Shown: positions 6,623 to 15,400 of the stretch, piece after piece
Position numbering within the stretch: the first letter of the stretch is position 1
Layout: every line of letters starts with the position of its first letter
Assembly: GCA_039811185.1 (NCBI GenBank)
Contig: JBDHYF010000020.1
Location: 1-16,607 of the forward strand
Direction of reading: 5' to 3'
Source of the DNA: JAEZDR01 sp039811185
Lineage (GTDB): Bacteria > Bacteroidota > Bacteroidia > Chitinophagales > Chitinophagaceae
DNA length: 16,607 bases
Notes under the pieces: generated by a model
The model's database searches: none
Told to the model about the DNA's origin: nothing
What the model saw: only the letters and a program-made list of their open reading frames with translations
Made by a program: the position numbers and the translations under genes

Positions 6623-6649
6623 AGTTAAGCCTAAGGCATTGGCTTAACT
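6623..6649. promoter_or_regulatory. 9-bp perfect inverted repeat before tsaC
   Basis: AGTTAAGCC (6623-6631) and GGCTTAACT (6641-6649) around a 9-base loop, 22 bases before the tsaC start codon. No T-run follows, so an operator or leader hairpin is more likely than a terminator. Confidence 0.4.
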
Positions 6650-6671
6650 CCATAATCAATAATTTTGCGCG

Positions 6672-7634
6672 ATGCAGGCAGTTATCGGAAACGACATAGA
6701 AAAAGCAGCGACTTATCTGAAAAATGATGCGTTGGTGGCAATACCAACCGAAACCGTTTACGGACTGGCAGGCAATGCCCTCTCTGCTACAGCAATTGCA
6801 AAAATATACGCTGCAAAAAACCGCCCTTCCTTTAACCCCCTTATCCTGCACTTACCTGCTGCGCACCACATAGAAAAGTACGCGCTTCTACCAACCGCTT
6901 TGCTGCCGTTAACTGCCGGCTTAATGCCCGGTGCTCTCACATTACTGCTGAAAAAAAAGCCACACGTTCCCGATATTCTAACTGCCGGCAGCGATAAAGT
7001 TGCAGTGCGCATACCCCGACACCCGCTTGCACTTCAACTGTTGCAACGACTGCCTTTTCCACTGGCAGCACCCAGCGCCAACCCTTCCGGCTACGTAAGC
7101 CCCACAACCGCGCAACACGTGCTCGAAGGACTCGGCAATCGCATTCCTTATATCCTCGACGGCGGCCCGGCCGAAGTGGGCGTCGAATCTACAATTATTG
7201 AATGGGAGCAGAACGCCATCCTCGTGCATCGTGTGGGCGGAATAGCCCTCGAAGAAATTCAAAACTACACCTCACTTCCACTAAAGTTTCCTGCTCATCA
7301 CAACGGGAAGGTACAGACCTCAGGACAGCTAAAAAGCCACTATGCAACGCAAATTCCGTTGGTAGTCGGCAACCCAAACATCCTATCCCTCCGGCACACC
7401 CATAAAAAACTGGCGATCATCCGGTTAAAAAAAGGCAACCCTGTAAGCAACGGACAAGAATTTCCGCTCTCGCTCAACGGCAGTTTGGCCGAAGCCGCAG
7501 CTAATTTATTTGCCGTAATGCGTATCATCGACGCAGGCAAGTTCGATATGATCATCGCAGAACGTTTTCCCGACGAAGGACTCGGACGAGCTATCAACGA
7601 TCGGCTTGATCGCGCTCAGGCAATTTGGAAGTAG
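6672..7634 (+). CDS. tsaC: L-threonylcarbamoyladenylate synthase (Sua5/YrdC type)
   Basis: 320 residues. The enzyme makes threonylcarbamoyl-AMP from threonine, bicarbonate and ATP, the first step of the t6A37 modification in ANN-decoding tRNAs, and acts in the cytoplasm. The YrdC domain (about 5-195) shows PTETVYGLAGNA at 25-36, the KNRPSFNPL segment at 49-57 that binds substrate, APSANPSGYVSPTTAQHV at 133-150 and the DGGP...GVESTI segment at 163-175. The linker SGQLKSHYA at 217-225 matches the conserved SPGxxxxHYAP of the long form. A Sua5 C-terminal domain follows, ending in the typical GLGRAINDRLDRA. The length is that of the two-domain Sua5 form rather than the about 190-residue TsaC form. 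The last 41 bases overlap the end of otsAB on the other strand. GC content is clearly higher than in the island upstream, marking the return to core genome. Confidence 0.93.
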   Translation: MQAVIGNDIEKAATYLKNDALVAIPTETVYGLAGNALSATAIAKIYAAKNRPSFNPLILHLPAAHHIEKYALLPTALLPLTAGLMPGALTLLLKKKPHVPDILTAGSDKVAVRIPRHPLALQLLQRLPFPLAAPSANPSGYVSPTTAQHVLEGLGNRIPYILDGGPAEVGVESTIIEWEQNAILVHRVGGIALEEIQNYTSLPLKFPAHHNGKVQTSGQLKSHYATQIPLVVGNPNILSLRHTHKKLAIIRLKKGNPVSNGQEFPLSLNGSLAEAAANLFAVMRIIDAGKFDMIIAERFPDEGLGRAINDRLDRAQAIWK

Positions 7635-9819
7635 CATCTACGTTAGCGTCGCTACCCAGGTTACTCAAAAAACGCCGCACGTCTTTAAAATTATTTAGAT
7701 AGTAGGAGGCCGCAGAATTACTTCTGCCCACCTTAATGGAAATCGCATTGTCGGGAAGCGATTTAAAAATGTCTTCATCGGTGTGGTCGTCGCCCATGCC
7801 GAGAATAAAATCAAATTCCTGATTGTGCAGCCAGTCAAGCACCGCCTTGCCTTTGTTAATCTCTATATTTTTAATTTCAATCACCTTATTGCCCGGCAAT
7901 ATTTGAAGCCCTCGGTCGGTGGCCAGGTAACGCAGGTAATTCATTAGTTCGCCCGCCCTCAGTTCGCCCAATCCATTATCAGCCCTTCTAAAATGCCACA
8001 CCAGCGAAAAGTCTTTTTCTTCGATAAAAGTTCCGGGTGTGCGTTCCGTAAACAACTCTAAAATGGGATAGATATCTTTTTTCCAGGCATCATTTAATCC
8101 GGATATGCTTTGCCAACCCGTCTCATGAAACTTGCGCCACGCGCCGTGCTCAGCAATTAAGTCGAGGTTAAATTCACCGAACCACTCGTTCAATGTGCGG
8201 TGATTCCTGCCGCTGATCACCACCACACGGTTAGCCGGATCGGAGCAAAGGTTTTGAATGATGGAGCGTAATTCTTCATCCGGCATTGCTTTTTCAATAT
8301 GAGGATTGAAATCTACCAGCGTGCCATCATAGTCTAAGAACAACACGCGCTTTGCTGCTTTGCTGTATTTGTTGTGAATCAGCTTTTCCGTATCAATGCT
8401 GACGTGTTTTGTTTTTAGCGACTGTTGCAGTGCCTTCACCTCGGCTAACTTCTCCATGAAAATTTTTACCCAATGATTAATGTTGAATTTGTGTACAACA
8501 GCGCGCATGTTGCGCATACGCGATTCCTGCTCCGTTACCGGCATTTCAATGGCTTCTTTAATAGCGGAATATATTTCGCCTGTATCATTCGGATTCACAA
8601 TCAGTGCGTCAGTAAGTTCTTTGGAGGCGCCGGCCATTTCGCTTAAAATAAGTACACCGGTATGTTGCGTCCGACAAGCCACATATTCCTTGCACACCAG
8701 GTTCATTCCGTCGCGCATGGGTGTAACCAGGCAAACGTCGGCACTGTGGTAAAGCGCAACAAGCATGTTGTGCGAGAACGAACGGTAATAATAGTGAATC
8801 GGCAGCCACGTCATGGTTCTGTATTGCGCATTAATTCTGCCTACAACCAAGTCAATTTCGTCGCGCAGTTCCTTGTACTTCTGCACGGTATCTCGCGAGG
8901 GTACAATCACCATATAAAGCGCCACTTTTTCAATGTACTCGGGCGAATTCTTTAAAAAACATTCAAATGCCTGTAGTCGCTGTAAAATCCCTTTGCTGTA
9001 GTCGAGCCGGTCAATGGAAAGAATAAGCTTCGTTCCTTCAAAAGTGCTTTTCAGGTTTTCTAAATTCTTTTTTGTTTCATCGTTAGCCAGCGCTTTTTCA
9101 AATAAATAGGGGTCAATGCCCATTGGAAAAGAATCTGCAACCACTGTTCGTGTACCGTATGTGAGTTCGTTGGAACTCGACCGCACAGGCAGCAGATGGG
9201 TTACGGCGCTAACAAAATGCCGTGTATCATTAAACGTATGAAAGCCTATCAGGTCAGCGCCCATCATGCCATCCAGTAACTGTTTCCTCCATGGAATTAA
9301 TCGGAACAGTTCAAACGACGGATAGGGGATATGTTGAAAGAATCCAATCGTTGCATCCGGAAATGTACTTCTTATAAGCGAAGGAAGGAGCAGCAATTGG
9401 TAGTCGTGCACCCAAACAATATCGCCTTCTTTATAAACGGCCGCAACCGCTTCCCTGAACTTCTCGTTCACGGATACATAAGCATCATAATACTCCTGAG
9501 CATAACGGGCATAAGAGGGCATGTAGTGATATACCGGCCACAGTGTTTCATTGCTGAAGCCTTCGTAATAGTTGCGGATTTCTTCTTCAGATAAGAATAC
9601 GGCGCGCAGGCCTTGTGCATGTAAGTGTTGCTGCATGCCCGGCTGATCTTGTTCATCAACAGTAGCACCGGGCCATCCAATCCAAATCGTTTCGGCTTTA
9701 TCTCTTACCGAATTGAGGCCGGTGGCGAGCCCGCCTTCGCTGCGTGTATAGCTGTAAGTGTTTTCTTGTTTAGATATTTTTATCGGCAGCCTGTTAGATA
9801 CAATAATAATTTTTGTCAT
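7594..9819 (-). CDS. otsAB: Bifunctional trehalose-6-phosphate synthase/trehalose-6-phosphate phosphatase
   Basis: 741 residues; both steps of trehalose synthesis from UDP-glucose and glucose-6-phosphate in one cytoplasmic protein. The GT20 synthase domain is about 1-465: SNRLP at 8-12, EGGLATGL at 28-35, GWPG at 48-51, HDYQLLLLP at 138-146, FFQHIPYPS at 160-168, RLDYSKG at 271-277 and TPMRDGMNLVCKEYVA at 366-381. The HAD phosphatase domain is about 488-720: LFLDYDGTLVDF with nucleophile Asp496 and Asp498, VVISGR at 533-538, AEHGAW at 556-561 and GDDHTDEDIF at 676-685. All catalytic motifs are intact. The fused layout is common in Bacteroidota. A TAATTTTTG near the -7 position (9851-9859 on the + strand) may be its promoter. 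Trehalose protects against drying and osmotic stress. The 3' end overlaps tsaC by 41 bases tail to tail, and no terminator is visible between them. Confidence 0.95.
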   Translation of the reverse strand: MTKIIIVSNRLPIKISKQENTYSYTRSEGGLATGLNSVRDKAETIWIGWPGATVDEQDQPGMQQHLHAQGLRAVFLSEEEIRNYYEGFSNETLWPVYHYMPSYARYAQEYYDAYVSVNEKFREAVAAVYKEGDIVWVHDYQLLLLPSLIRSTFPDATIGFFQHIPYPSFELFRLIPWRKQLLDGMMGADLIGFHTFNDTRHFVSAVTHLLPVRSSSNELTYGTRTVVADSFPMGIDPYLFEKALANDETKKNLENLKSTFEGTKLILSIDRLDYSKGILQRLQAFECFLKNSPEYIEKVALYMVIVPSRDTVQKYKELRDEIDLVVGRINAQYRTMTWLPIHYYYRSFSHNMLVALYHSADVCLVTPMRDGMNLVCKEYVACRTQHTGVLILSEMAGASKELTDALIVNPNDTGEIYSAIKEAIEMPVTEQESRMRNMRAVVHKFNINHWVKIFMEKLAEVKALQQSLKTKHVSIDTEKLIHNKYSKAAKRVLFLDYDGTLVDFNPHIEKAMPDEELRSIIQNLCSDPANRVVVISGRNHRTLNEWFGEFNLDLIAEHGAWRKFHETGWQSISGLNDAWKKDIYPILELFTERTPGTFIEEKDFSLVWHFRRADNGLGELRAGELMNYLRYLATDRGLQILPGNKVIEIKNIEINKGKAVLDWLHNQEFDFILGMGDDHTDEDIFKSLPDNAISIKVGRSNSAASYYLNNFKDVRRFLSNLGSDANVDATSKLPERDQADR

Positions 9820-9903
9820 GATAATGTATAGAGGGAAATCCGGAAGGATACAAAAATTATACCTTATGCAGTAAATTTTATTTTATAAAAAGATGAATGA
9901 AAA

Positions 9904-9935
9904 TTTGGAGGGAATGGTATGCACTGTTATTTTTG
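9904..9935 (+). promoter_or_regulatory. Bacteroidota-type promoter of tRNA-Glu
   Basis: TTTG at 9904-9907 (-33 box) and TATTTTTG at 9928-9935 (matching TAnnTTTG, -7 box), 20 bases apart; the Bacteroidota consensus spacing is about 19. The tRNA begins 42 bases after the -7 box. Confidence 0.7.
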
Positions 9936-9977
9936 CGCTCCCAATTCAGAAATGAATCAGGGATTCAGCGAGAAAAC

Positions 9978-10049
9978 GGCCCGTTCGTCTATCGGCTAGG
10001 ACATCTCCCTTTCACGGAGGAAAGACGGGTTCGATTCCCGTACGGGCTA
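9978..10049 (+). tRNA. tRNA-Glu (anticodon UUC)
   Basis: A 72-base cloverleaf. The acceptor is GGCCCGT paired with ACGGGCT (first pair G-U). The D arm runs GTC to GAC. The anticodon stem is TCTCC/GGAGG with loop CTTTCAC, giving anticodon TTC. The T arm is ACGGG/CCCGT with loop TTCGATT. The discriminator is A, and CCA is not encoded. Confidence 0.95.
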
Positions 10050-10053
10050 CAAC

Positions 10054-10084
10054 AAAAAACCGGAAGTAATGTTCCGGTTTTTTT
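10054..10084. terminator. Bidirectional terminator between tRNA-Glu and the small convergent gene
   Basis: AAAAAACCGGAA (10054-10065) and TTCCGGTTTTTT (10072 onward) pair perfectly around GTAATG. The T-run follows the stem on + and the A-run gives a T-run on -. It lies 5 bases after the tRNA and 5 bases after the stop codon of the - strand gene. Confidence 0.85.
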
Positions 10085-10088
10085 ATGG

Positions 10089-10244
10089 CTACTCTTCACT
10101 CTTTTTCGTTTCGTTGGGATAGTCTTCTATCTTTCCACTTTCACGCAAATATTCCTCAGCCTTCTTCCCCAGATATCTTTTTTCAGGATTGCTTAGCTGC
10201 TGTGGCCACTGCTCTTCTTTCTTTTTATCATCTTTCTGTTGCAT
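10089..10244 (-). CDS. Small highly charged protein of unknown function (51 residues)
   Basis: The frame is short but has gene-like signs. It begins with ATG (10242-10244 on the + strand) and ends with TAG immediately before a strong hairpin. Its product is soluble and charged: MQQKDDKKKEEQW at the start, SNPEKRYLGKKAEEYLRESG in the middle and TKKSEE at the end. The middle should form an amphipathic helix. No signal peptide or membrane segment is seen. It fills most of the space between tRNA-Glu and rpsA, facing the tRNA. I do not recognise the family. A TTTG lies at a plausible upstream distance, but no good -7 box follows it, so the promoter is unknown. Confidence 0.6.
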   Translation of the reverse strand: MQQKDDKKKEEQWPQQLSNPEKRYLGKKAEEYLRESGKIEDYPNETKKSEE

Positions 10245-10359
10245 AGTTGTGTTTCCAATAAGAATTTCAATAACTGTTCCAGCAAGGGCTTCAAAGCTTT
10301 TTTAATACCTCATTGTGTATTTTTATAAAATAGCATAGCGGTAGATAAAGAGATTAGCT

Positions 10360-10367
10360 TAATTTTG
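10360..10367 (+). promoter_or_regulatory. Putative -7 box of the rpsA promoter
   Basis: TAATTTTG fits the TAnnTTTG consensus, 33 bases before the rpsA ATG. No TTTG is found at the -33 distance, so support is partial. The upstream TTG at 10365 lies inside this box, which argues against using it as a start codon. Confidence 0.45.
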
Positions 10368-10400
10368 CCACCCCGAATAAAATCAAACGGGATTTATTTT

Positions 10401-12317
10401 ATGGAAGAAAACAATATTGTTAACCCAAACGCTGAAGGGCAAACGCAGGATACCGCAGAGGTTGAAAGCACAACAGCGACAACAAATGAAGTTGCCGACG
10501 TAAAAACATCCGCTCCGCAGGAACAAGTGGCAACCGCGCATGACGACTTCGATTGGACAATCGATAAAAGGAATGTGAGCCATTATTCTGCCGCTGAGCA
10601 GGAGAGCTACGACAAAGTGTACGATAAAACCTTCGTGCAAATTGAAGATGGCGAAATCATTAACGGTACCATCGTGGCAATGACGAAAACAGATGCAGTG
10701 ATTAACATCGGTTTTAAAAGCGACGGCCTCGTATCGTTAAACGAATTCCGTGACATGCCCGGTACAAAAGTGGGCGATACGGTTGAAGTAATGGTGGTTG
10801 AAAAAGAAGACCGCGAAGGTAATCTCCACCTCAGCCGCAAATCTGCAAGAATTTTCCGCGCATGGGAAAGAATTGTGGAAGTACACAAAACCGGCGAAAT
10901 TGTTACCGGAACAGTTACCAGCAAAACAAAAGGCGGATTAATTGTAGATGTGTTTGGAATGGAAACCTTCCTTCCGGGTTCGCAGATTGATGTGAAGCCG
11001 GTTACAGACTACGATCAGTTTGTTGGAAAAACAATGGAGTTTAAAGTGGTGAAGATTAATGAAGCCATTAAAAACGCCGTTGTTTCGCATAAAGCGCTTA
11101 TTGAAAGCGATATTGAAGCACAGCGTGCTCAGATCATGAGCCAGCTCGAAAAAGGTCAGGTACTCGAAGGAACCGTGAAGAACATCACAGACTTCGGTGC
11201 GTTTATGGATCTTGGCGGCCTCGATGGCTTACTTTACATCACCGATATTTCATGGGGAAGAATTAACCATCCGTCAGAAGTGGTTAAACTCGATCAGAAA
11301 CTTCAGGTGGTTGTATTGGATTTCGACGACGACAAAAAGCGCATCAGCCTTGGCTTGAAGCAGCTTAGCCCGCATCCATGGGATGTACTTGCCGAAAACA
11401 TCCAGGAAGGTGCCATTGTAAAAGGAAGAGTTGTAAACATTGAAGATTATGGCGCATTCCTCGAAATTATGCCGGGTGTAGAAGGCCTCGTTCACGTAAG
11501 CGAAATTACCTGGGCAAACACACCAATTAACGCCAAAGAATTCTTTAAACTTGGCGATGAGCATGAAGCAAAAGTGGTAACGCTCGATAAAGAAGCGCGT
11601 AAAATGAGCCTCAGCATTAAACAAATGTCTGACGACCCCTGGAGCAATATCGACAATCGTTTCCCTGAAGGCAGCAAGCACAAAGGTTCTGTAAAAAACA
11701 TTACTCCTTATGGTGTTTTTGTTGAGTTGGAAGCCGGAATTGGCGGTATGATCCACATCAGCGACCTAAGCTGGTTGAAGCGCTTTAACCATCCATCCGA
11801 ATACGTGAAAGTGGGCGACGAAATTGACGTTGTTATTATGAACATCGACAAGGAAAACCGCAAACTTCAGTTAGGACATAAACAGTTGGAAGAAGATCCC
11901 TGGAACTCCCTTGAAGAAACTTTCGGTGTAGGAACCGTTCACGAAGGTACCGTTACGCGGAAAGATGATAAAGGCGCTACCGTTCAGCTTCCTTACGGAC
12001 TGGAAGGGTTTGCACCTAACAGACATTTGCTTAAAGAAGACGGCAAAAGCATTGCTGCCGATGAAACAGCACAGTTTCAGGTGATAGAGTTCGACAGAAA
12101 CGAAAAACGGATTGTTGTTTCTCACACCAAAATTTGGGAACAAGCCAAATACGACGAGAAAGAAGCTGCACGGAAAGAAGAAAGAGCCGACGCTGAAAAA
12201 ACTCAGAAAGCGGTTAAGAGTCTTCAAAGCAAAGTGGAAAAACCAACACTTGGCGATTTAGGTGCGCTGGCCCAGATTAAAGAAAGACTGAAAAAAGAAG
12301 AAGGCGATACCAAGTAA
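10401..12317 (+). CDS. rpsA: 30S ribosomal protein S1
   Basis: 638 residues from ATG 10401. S1 sits on the small ribosomal subunit, binds mRNA and helps unwind and dock it, which matters in Bacteroidota where Shine-Dalgarno sites are weak. Six S1 (OB-fold) repeats can be traced at about 84-147, 165-230, 251-320, 336-407, 422-495 and 510-577. Repeats 3-5 carry the clearest motifs, such as GTVKNITDFGAFMDLGGLDG then HPSEVVKL, GRVVNIEDYGAFLE and GSVKNITPYGVFVELEAGIG. The N-terminus (1-50) is acidic and low in complexity, and the tail (about 580-638) is charged, typical of the phylum. The frame extends upstream to TTG 10365, but that codon overlaps the probable -7 box. The gene stands alone and ends at a strong terminator. 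Confidence 0.95.
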   Translation: MEENNIVNPNAEGQTQDTAEVESTTATTNEVADVKTSAPQEQVATAHDDFDWTIDKRNVSHYSAAEQESYDKVYDKTFVQIEDGEIINGTIVAMTKTDAVINIGFKSDGLVSLNEFRDMPGTKVGDTVEVMVVEKEDREGNLHLSRKSARIFRAWERIVEVHKTGEIVTGTVTSKTKGGLIVDVFGMETFLPGSQIDVKPVTDYDQFVGKTMEFKVVKINEAIKNAVVSHKALIESDIEAQRAQIMSQLEKGQVLEGTVKNITDFGAFMDLGGLDGLLYITDISWGRINHPSEVVKLDQKLQVVVLDFDDDKKRISLGLKQLSPHPWDVLAENIQEGAIVKGRVVNIEDYGAFLEIMPGVEGLVHVSEITWANTPINAKEFFKLGDEHEAKVVTLDKEARKMSLSIKQMSDDPWSNIDNRFPEGSKHKGSVKNITPYGVFVELEAGIGGMIHISDLSWLKRFNHPSEYVKVGDEIDVVIMNIDKENRKLQLGHKQLEEDPWNSLEETFGVGTVHEGTVTRKDDKGATVQLPYGLEGFAPNRHLLKEDGKSIAADETAQFQVIEFDRNEKRIVVSHTKIWEQAKYDEKEAARKEERADAEKTQKAVKSLQSKVEKPTLGDLGALAQIKERLKKEEGDTK

Positions 12318-12338
12318 TTGAATCGCTTCTGATACCTG

Positions 12339-12369
12339 AAGAGCCCTTGCGTTTGCAGGGGCTCTTTTT
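12339..12369 (+). terminator. Rho-independent terminator of rpsA
   Basis: AAGAGCCCTTGC (12339-12350) pairs with GCAGGGGCTCTT (12355-12366) with one G-T pair and a GTTT loop, followed by a T-run to 12369. It starts 21 bases after the rpsA stop codon. Confidence 0.88.
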
Positions 12370-12391
12370 ATTGTTCACATGTGGGCAACAA

Positions 12392-12445
12392 AAGTCAGCG
12401 AATTTGAATCTAATCTCTACATTTAAACGCTCAAATTGCTGACTT
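12392..12445. promoter_or_regulatory. Long stem-loop in the leader of the giant surface-protein gene
   Basis: AAGTCAGC then AATTTGA (12392-12407, with one bulged G at 12400) pairs with TCAAATTGCTGACTT (12431-12445): 15 base pairs around a 23-base AT-rich loop. It ends 13 bases before the start codon. It could be an operator or an mRNA hairpin that affects ribosome access. It is not followed by a T-run. Confidence 0.55.
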
Positions 12446-12458
12446 CAAAACCTGTCTG

Positions 12459-15400
12459 ATGAAAAATATTCTTTTGCTTGCAGTATCTACTTTCTTTTTT
12501 ACTGCCGGCCTGTCGGCTCAGTCACTGTCCGGAATTTATACCATAGATAGTTCCTTGCCTGACAATTGGAGCGTCAACCAGAATTTTAAAACCCTGAAGC
12601 AGGCAATTGATACGCTGAATACTTATGGTATAAGCGGACCGGTTGATTTTAAACTGATGGCAGGTAAGGTGTATGATGAAGTATTACCGCGCATATCTCT
12701 GGCTTCAGGCACCAACAGTATTAGGTTTTCCAAAGATGGAGTGGGCGCGCTTCCCGTAATAAAGCGTTCGGATGTGGGCGGCGTGTTTACAACAGTGATG
12801 GGCGGATTTGGCGATGCGGTAATCAATGTGCATGGAACCGCTAACGTAAGCTTCGATTCGTTGCACATCATTGCCGATAATCCGGGGATAGAATATGGTA
12901 TTTTCCTAACCAAAGACAGTGCGCATAAAAGAGGCGCTTACAACAATATAAAAGTTACATCGTGCAGGTTTGAAGCCACTGCGGCAAACGATAAATTCAG
13001 TTCTGCCATATTCGCATCGAACCACGGTCCCGATACACTTCCCGATAATAATATGGGGCTCACTTACTCTTTGGCTGCTGGCAGCTTTAACGGCGTGCAG
13101 ATTTTGGGAAATGAAATCAAGGGATGGAACAACGCCATCTTTATGAAAGGGCACCACATATCCGGGATGTCGGCCGATGCCACGGTTAAAATCGAAAATA
13201 ATAAGATTCCTGACTTTGGTAAAAGCGTTGGTGATGCGTCTGCCGCTGTTTATGTGGAGTATATTGCGTTCGTCGATATTCTCCAGAATTTGATTTTAAG
13301 TCCCGGTGGCGCTTCTGCCACCGCCGGCACCAACGTTACCGCTATTCAGATTGAGGGTCATCGGGGCGGCGCATTGAATATCACAGGAAATAAGATTACC
13401 TCACTTCTTGCTGCCGACGGCCCCAACTCATCCATAACCGGCATCAGTATCCGAAATCAGACATCTCCTGAATCTATCAGCATCGAAGGAAATCAAATCG
13501 TAAACATCGGATCAGCGGGCTCAACAACCGGTATTCATATCGATCAAAACTCCCTTGGCCCGGTCATCGTTTCCAAAAACCGGATTGGTGGTTTGTACTC
13601 TTCTGCCACGGCTGCTCCTGCCGCAGTAACCGGCCTGGCGGTTTACCGTATCGGCACGCTCACTGCTACCAACAACCTGATTGGGAACTTTGCCGCCCCG
13701 CTTTTAAACAATGCATTGGGAATGGCCGGGATGTATTTGGTTCCCGCTAACACAAACGCCAATCTGAATGTATACTTTAATACGATTGCGCTCAGCGATT
13801 CTACGAAAGCCGGCGATTTTGGCAGCGCGGCCTTGTATGTAAAAAGCAGTTCATCTATCTCCGATGCCAAGCTCGACCTCCGAAGTAATATCCTTGTTAA
13901 CACCTCCGCCAGAGCAGGGTTAGGGTATACAGTTGCCTATCGCCGCAGTGCCCAAAACCTTGAAAATTATTCGGAAACTTCTGACAACAACATCTACTAT
14001 GCCGGCCCGCCCACAAAAACCAATCTGATATTTTTCGACGGCCTGAATTTGCTCGAAAAGTTTTCTGCTTTCAGGAATTTTGTCGGTCAGCAGTCGAGCG
14101 TTCCGGGGGGCAGCGGCATGTCGCATCGCGATAATTTTTCAAAAAGCGAGAATCCTCCGTTCATCTCCTTTGCACCGAATGCGTCAGATTTTTTACACAT
14201 TAAAACCAACGTGGCCACGTTTGTAAGCGGCGGTGGAACTTCTGTTGCAGGCGTCACAGTTGATGTAGATGGTCAGCCGCGTCTTTCGCCACCGGATGTG
14301 GGGGCCGACGAGTTTAACGGTTTATCAAAAAGCAGCGATATGGTTGTGACGGATTTTACGGGAGGTGTTTATAGTTCTATTTCGCCGGCCGCCCTCAGCG
14401 ACACCATCGCTATTCATCTGGCACGTAAAATTTTAGGAAAAGGTATAACGCTTGTAAATTGTACTTCCGGCTTGCCCACAAATCACGATAAGCCTAAGTA
14501 TACCGGTGTGCCCACTTCCGCCGGCTTTTTTGATAATGGATTAGGGGCTGTGGATATGGAATCGGGCATTGTGTTAACCAGCGGACGCGCTAAAACCATC
14601 CCTGGCAGCGCCGGCGTAAATGGCCCAAATACGTTGGCGCCTTCCACCAGTTTTGGAGGCCCTGGCGATCCAACACTCGACACTTATCTGAATCTCCTTC
14701 CAAATGGCTCCGGGAAAACCACAAAAGATGCCACTGTACTCGAGTTTTCGTTTGTTCCAGAGGGTGATGTGCTCGAGTTTAAGTATGTATTTACGTCGCA
14801 GGAATATCAAGCATTCACGTGCAGTAACTTTACCGACGTGTTTGCTTTCCTGCTTATTTCCGGAAAAGCGCCCGGAACCAATGCGGCCGACCCGGACTTA
14901 CCCGCCCATCCGGTAGACCAGAACATTGCTAAAGTGCCTGGTGCCAATAACATCCCTGTTGCCATTAATTCTGTAAATCGTGGGAACGAGGTTAACGAGT
15001 TTTGTCCGGTGGGGTTTGTATTTCCGCAGTTTTATATCGACAATACGCCGTCAACCGGCATTCCGCCTACCTCTACAAGCTTAACGCATAAAGGTAAAAC
15101 AGTCGTTTTGAAAGCTTATTATAAAGGATTAAAGCCCTGTTATAAATACAGAATAAAGATTGCCATTGCCGACGTTTCTGATGGAAGTTTGGATAGCGGG
15201 GTTTTTTTGGAGGCGAACAGCTTTTCTTCTCCGGAGTTTAATTTTCTTCCGGAAGATGGGTTTAGAACAACCAGGAAGCAGACAACTGCGGTTGAAGGTT
15301 GTAAAGATGCTAAAGTTAAAGTGCGCCTTGGCGGACCGGCGGTAGATACCACCATCCTGAAATTAAACTATTCCGGCACGGCAACAAAAAACATCGACTA

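Noticed and set aside
10365..10400. TTG start adding 12 residues to ribosomal protein S1
   Set aside because: The codon overlaps the probable -7 box, and the usual acidic N-terminus of the family begins at ATG 10401.
11274..11756. 160-codon frame on the - strand inside rpsA
   Set aside because: It is a shadow of S1 repeats 3-5, whose + strand motifs are unambiguous.
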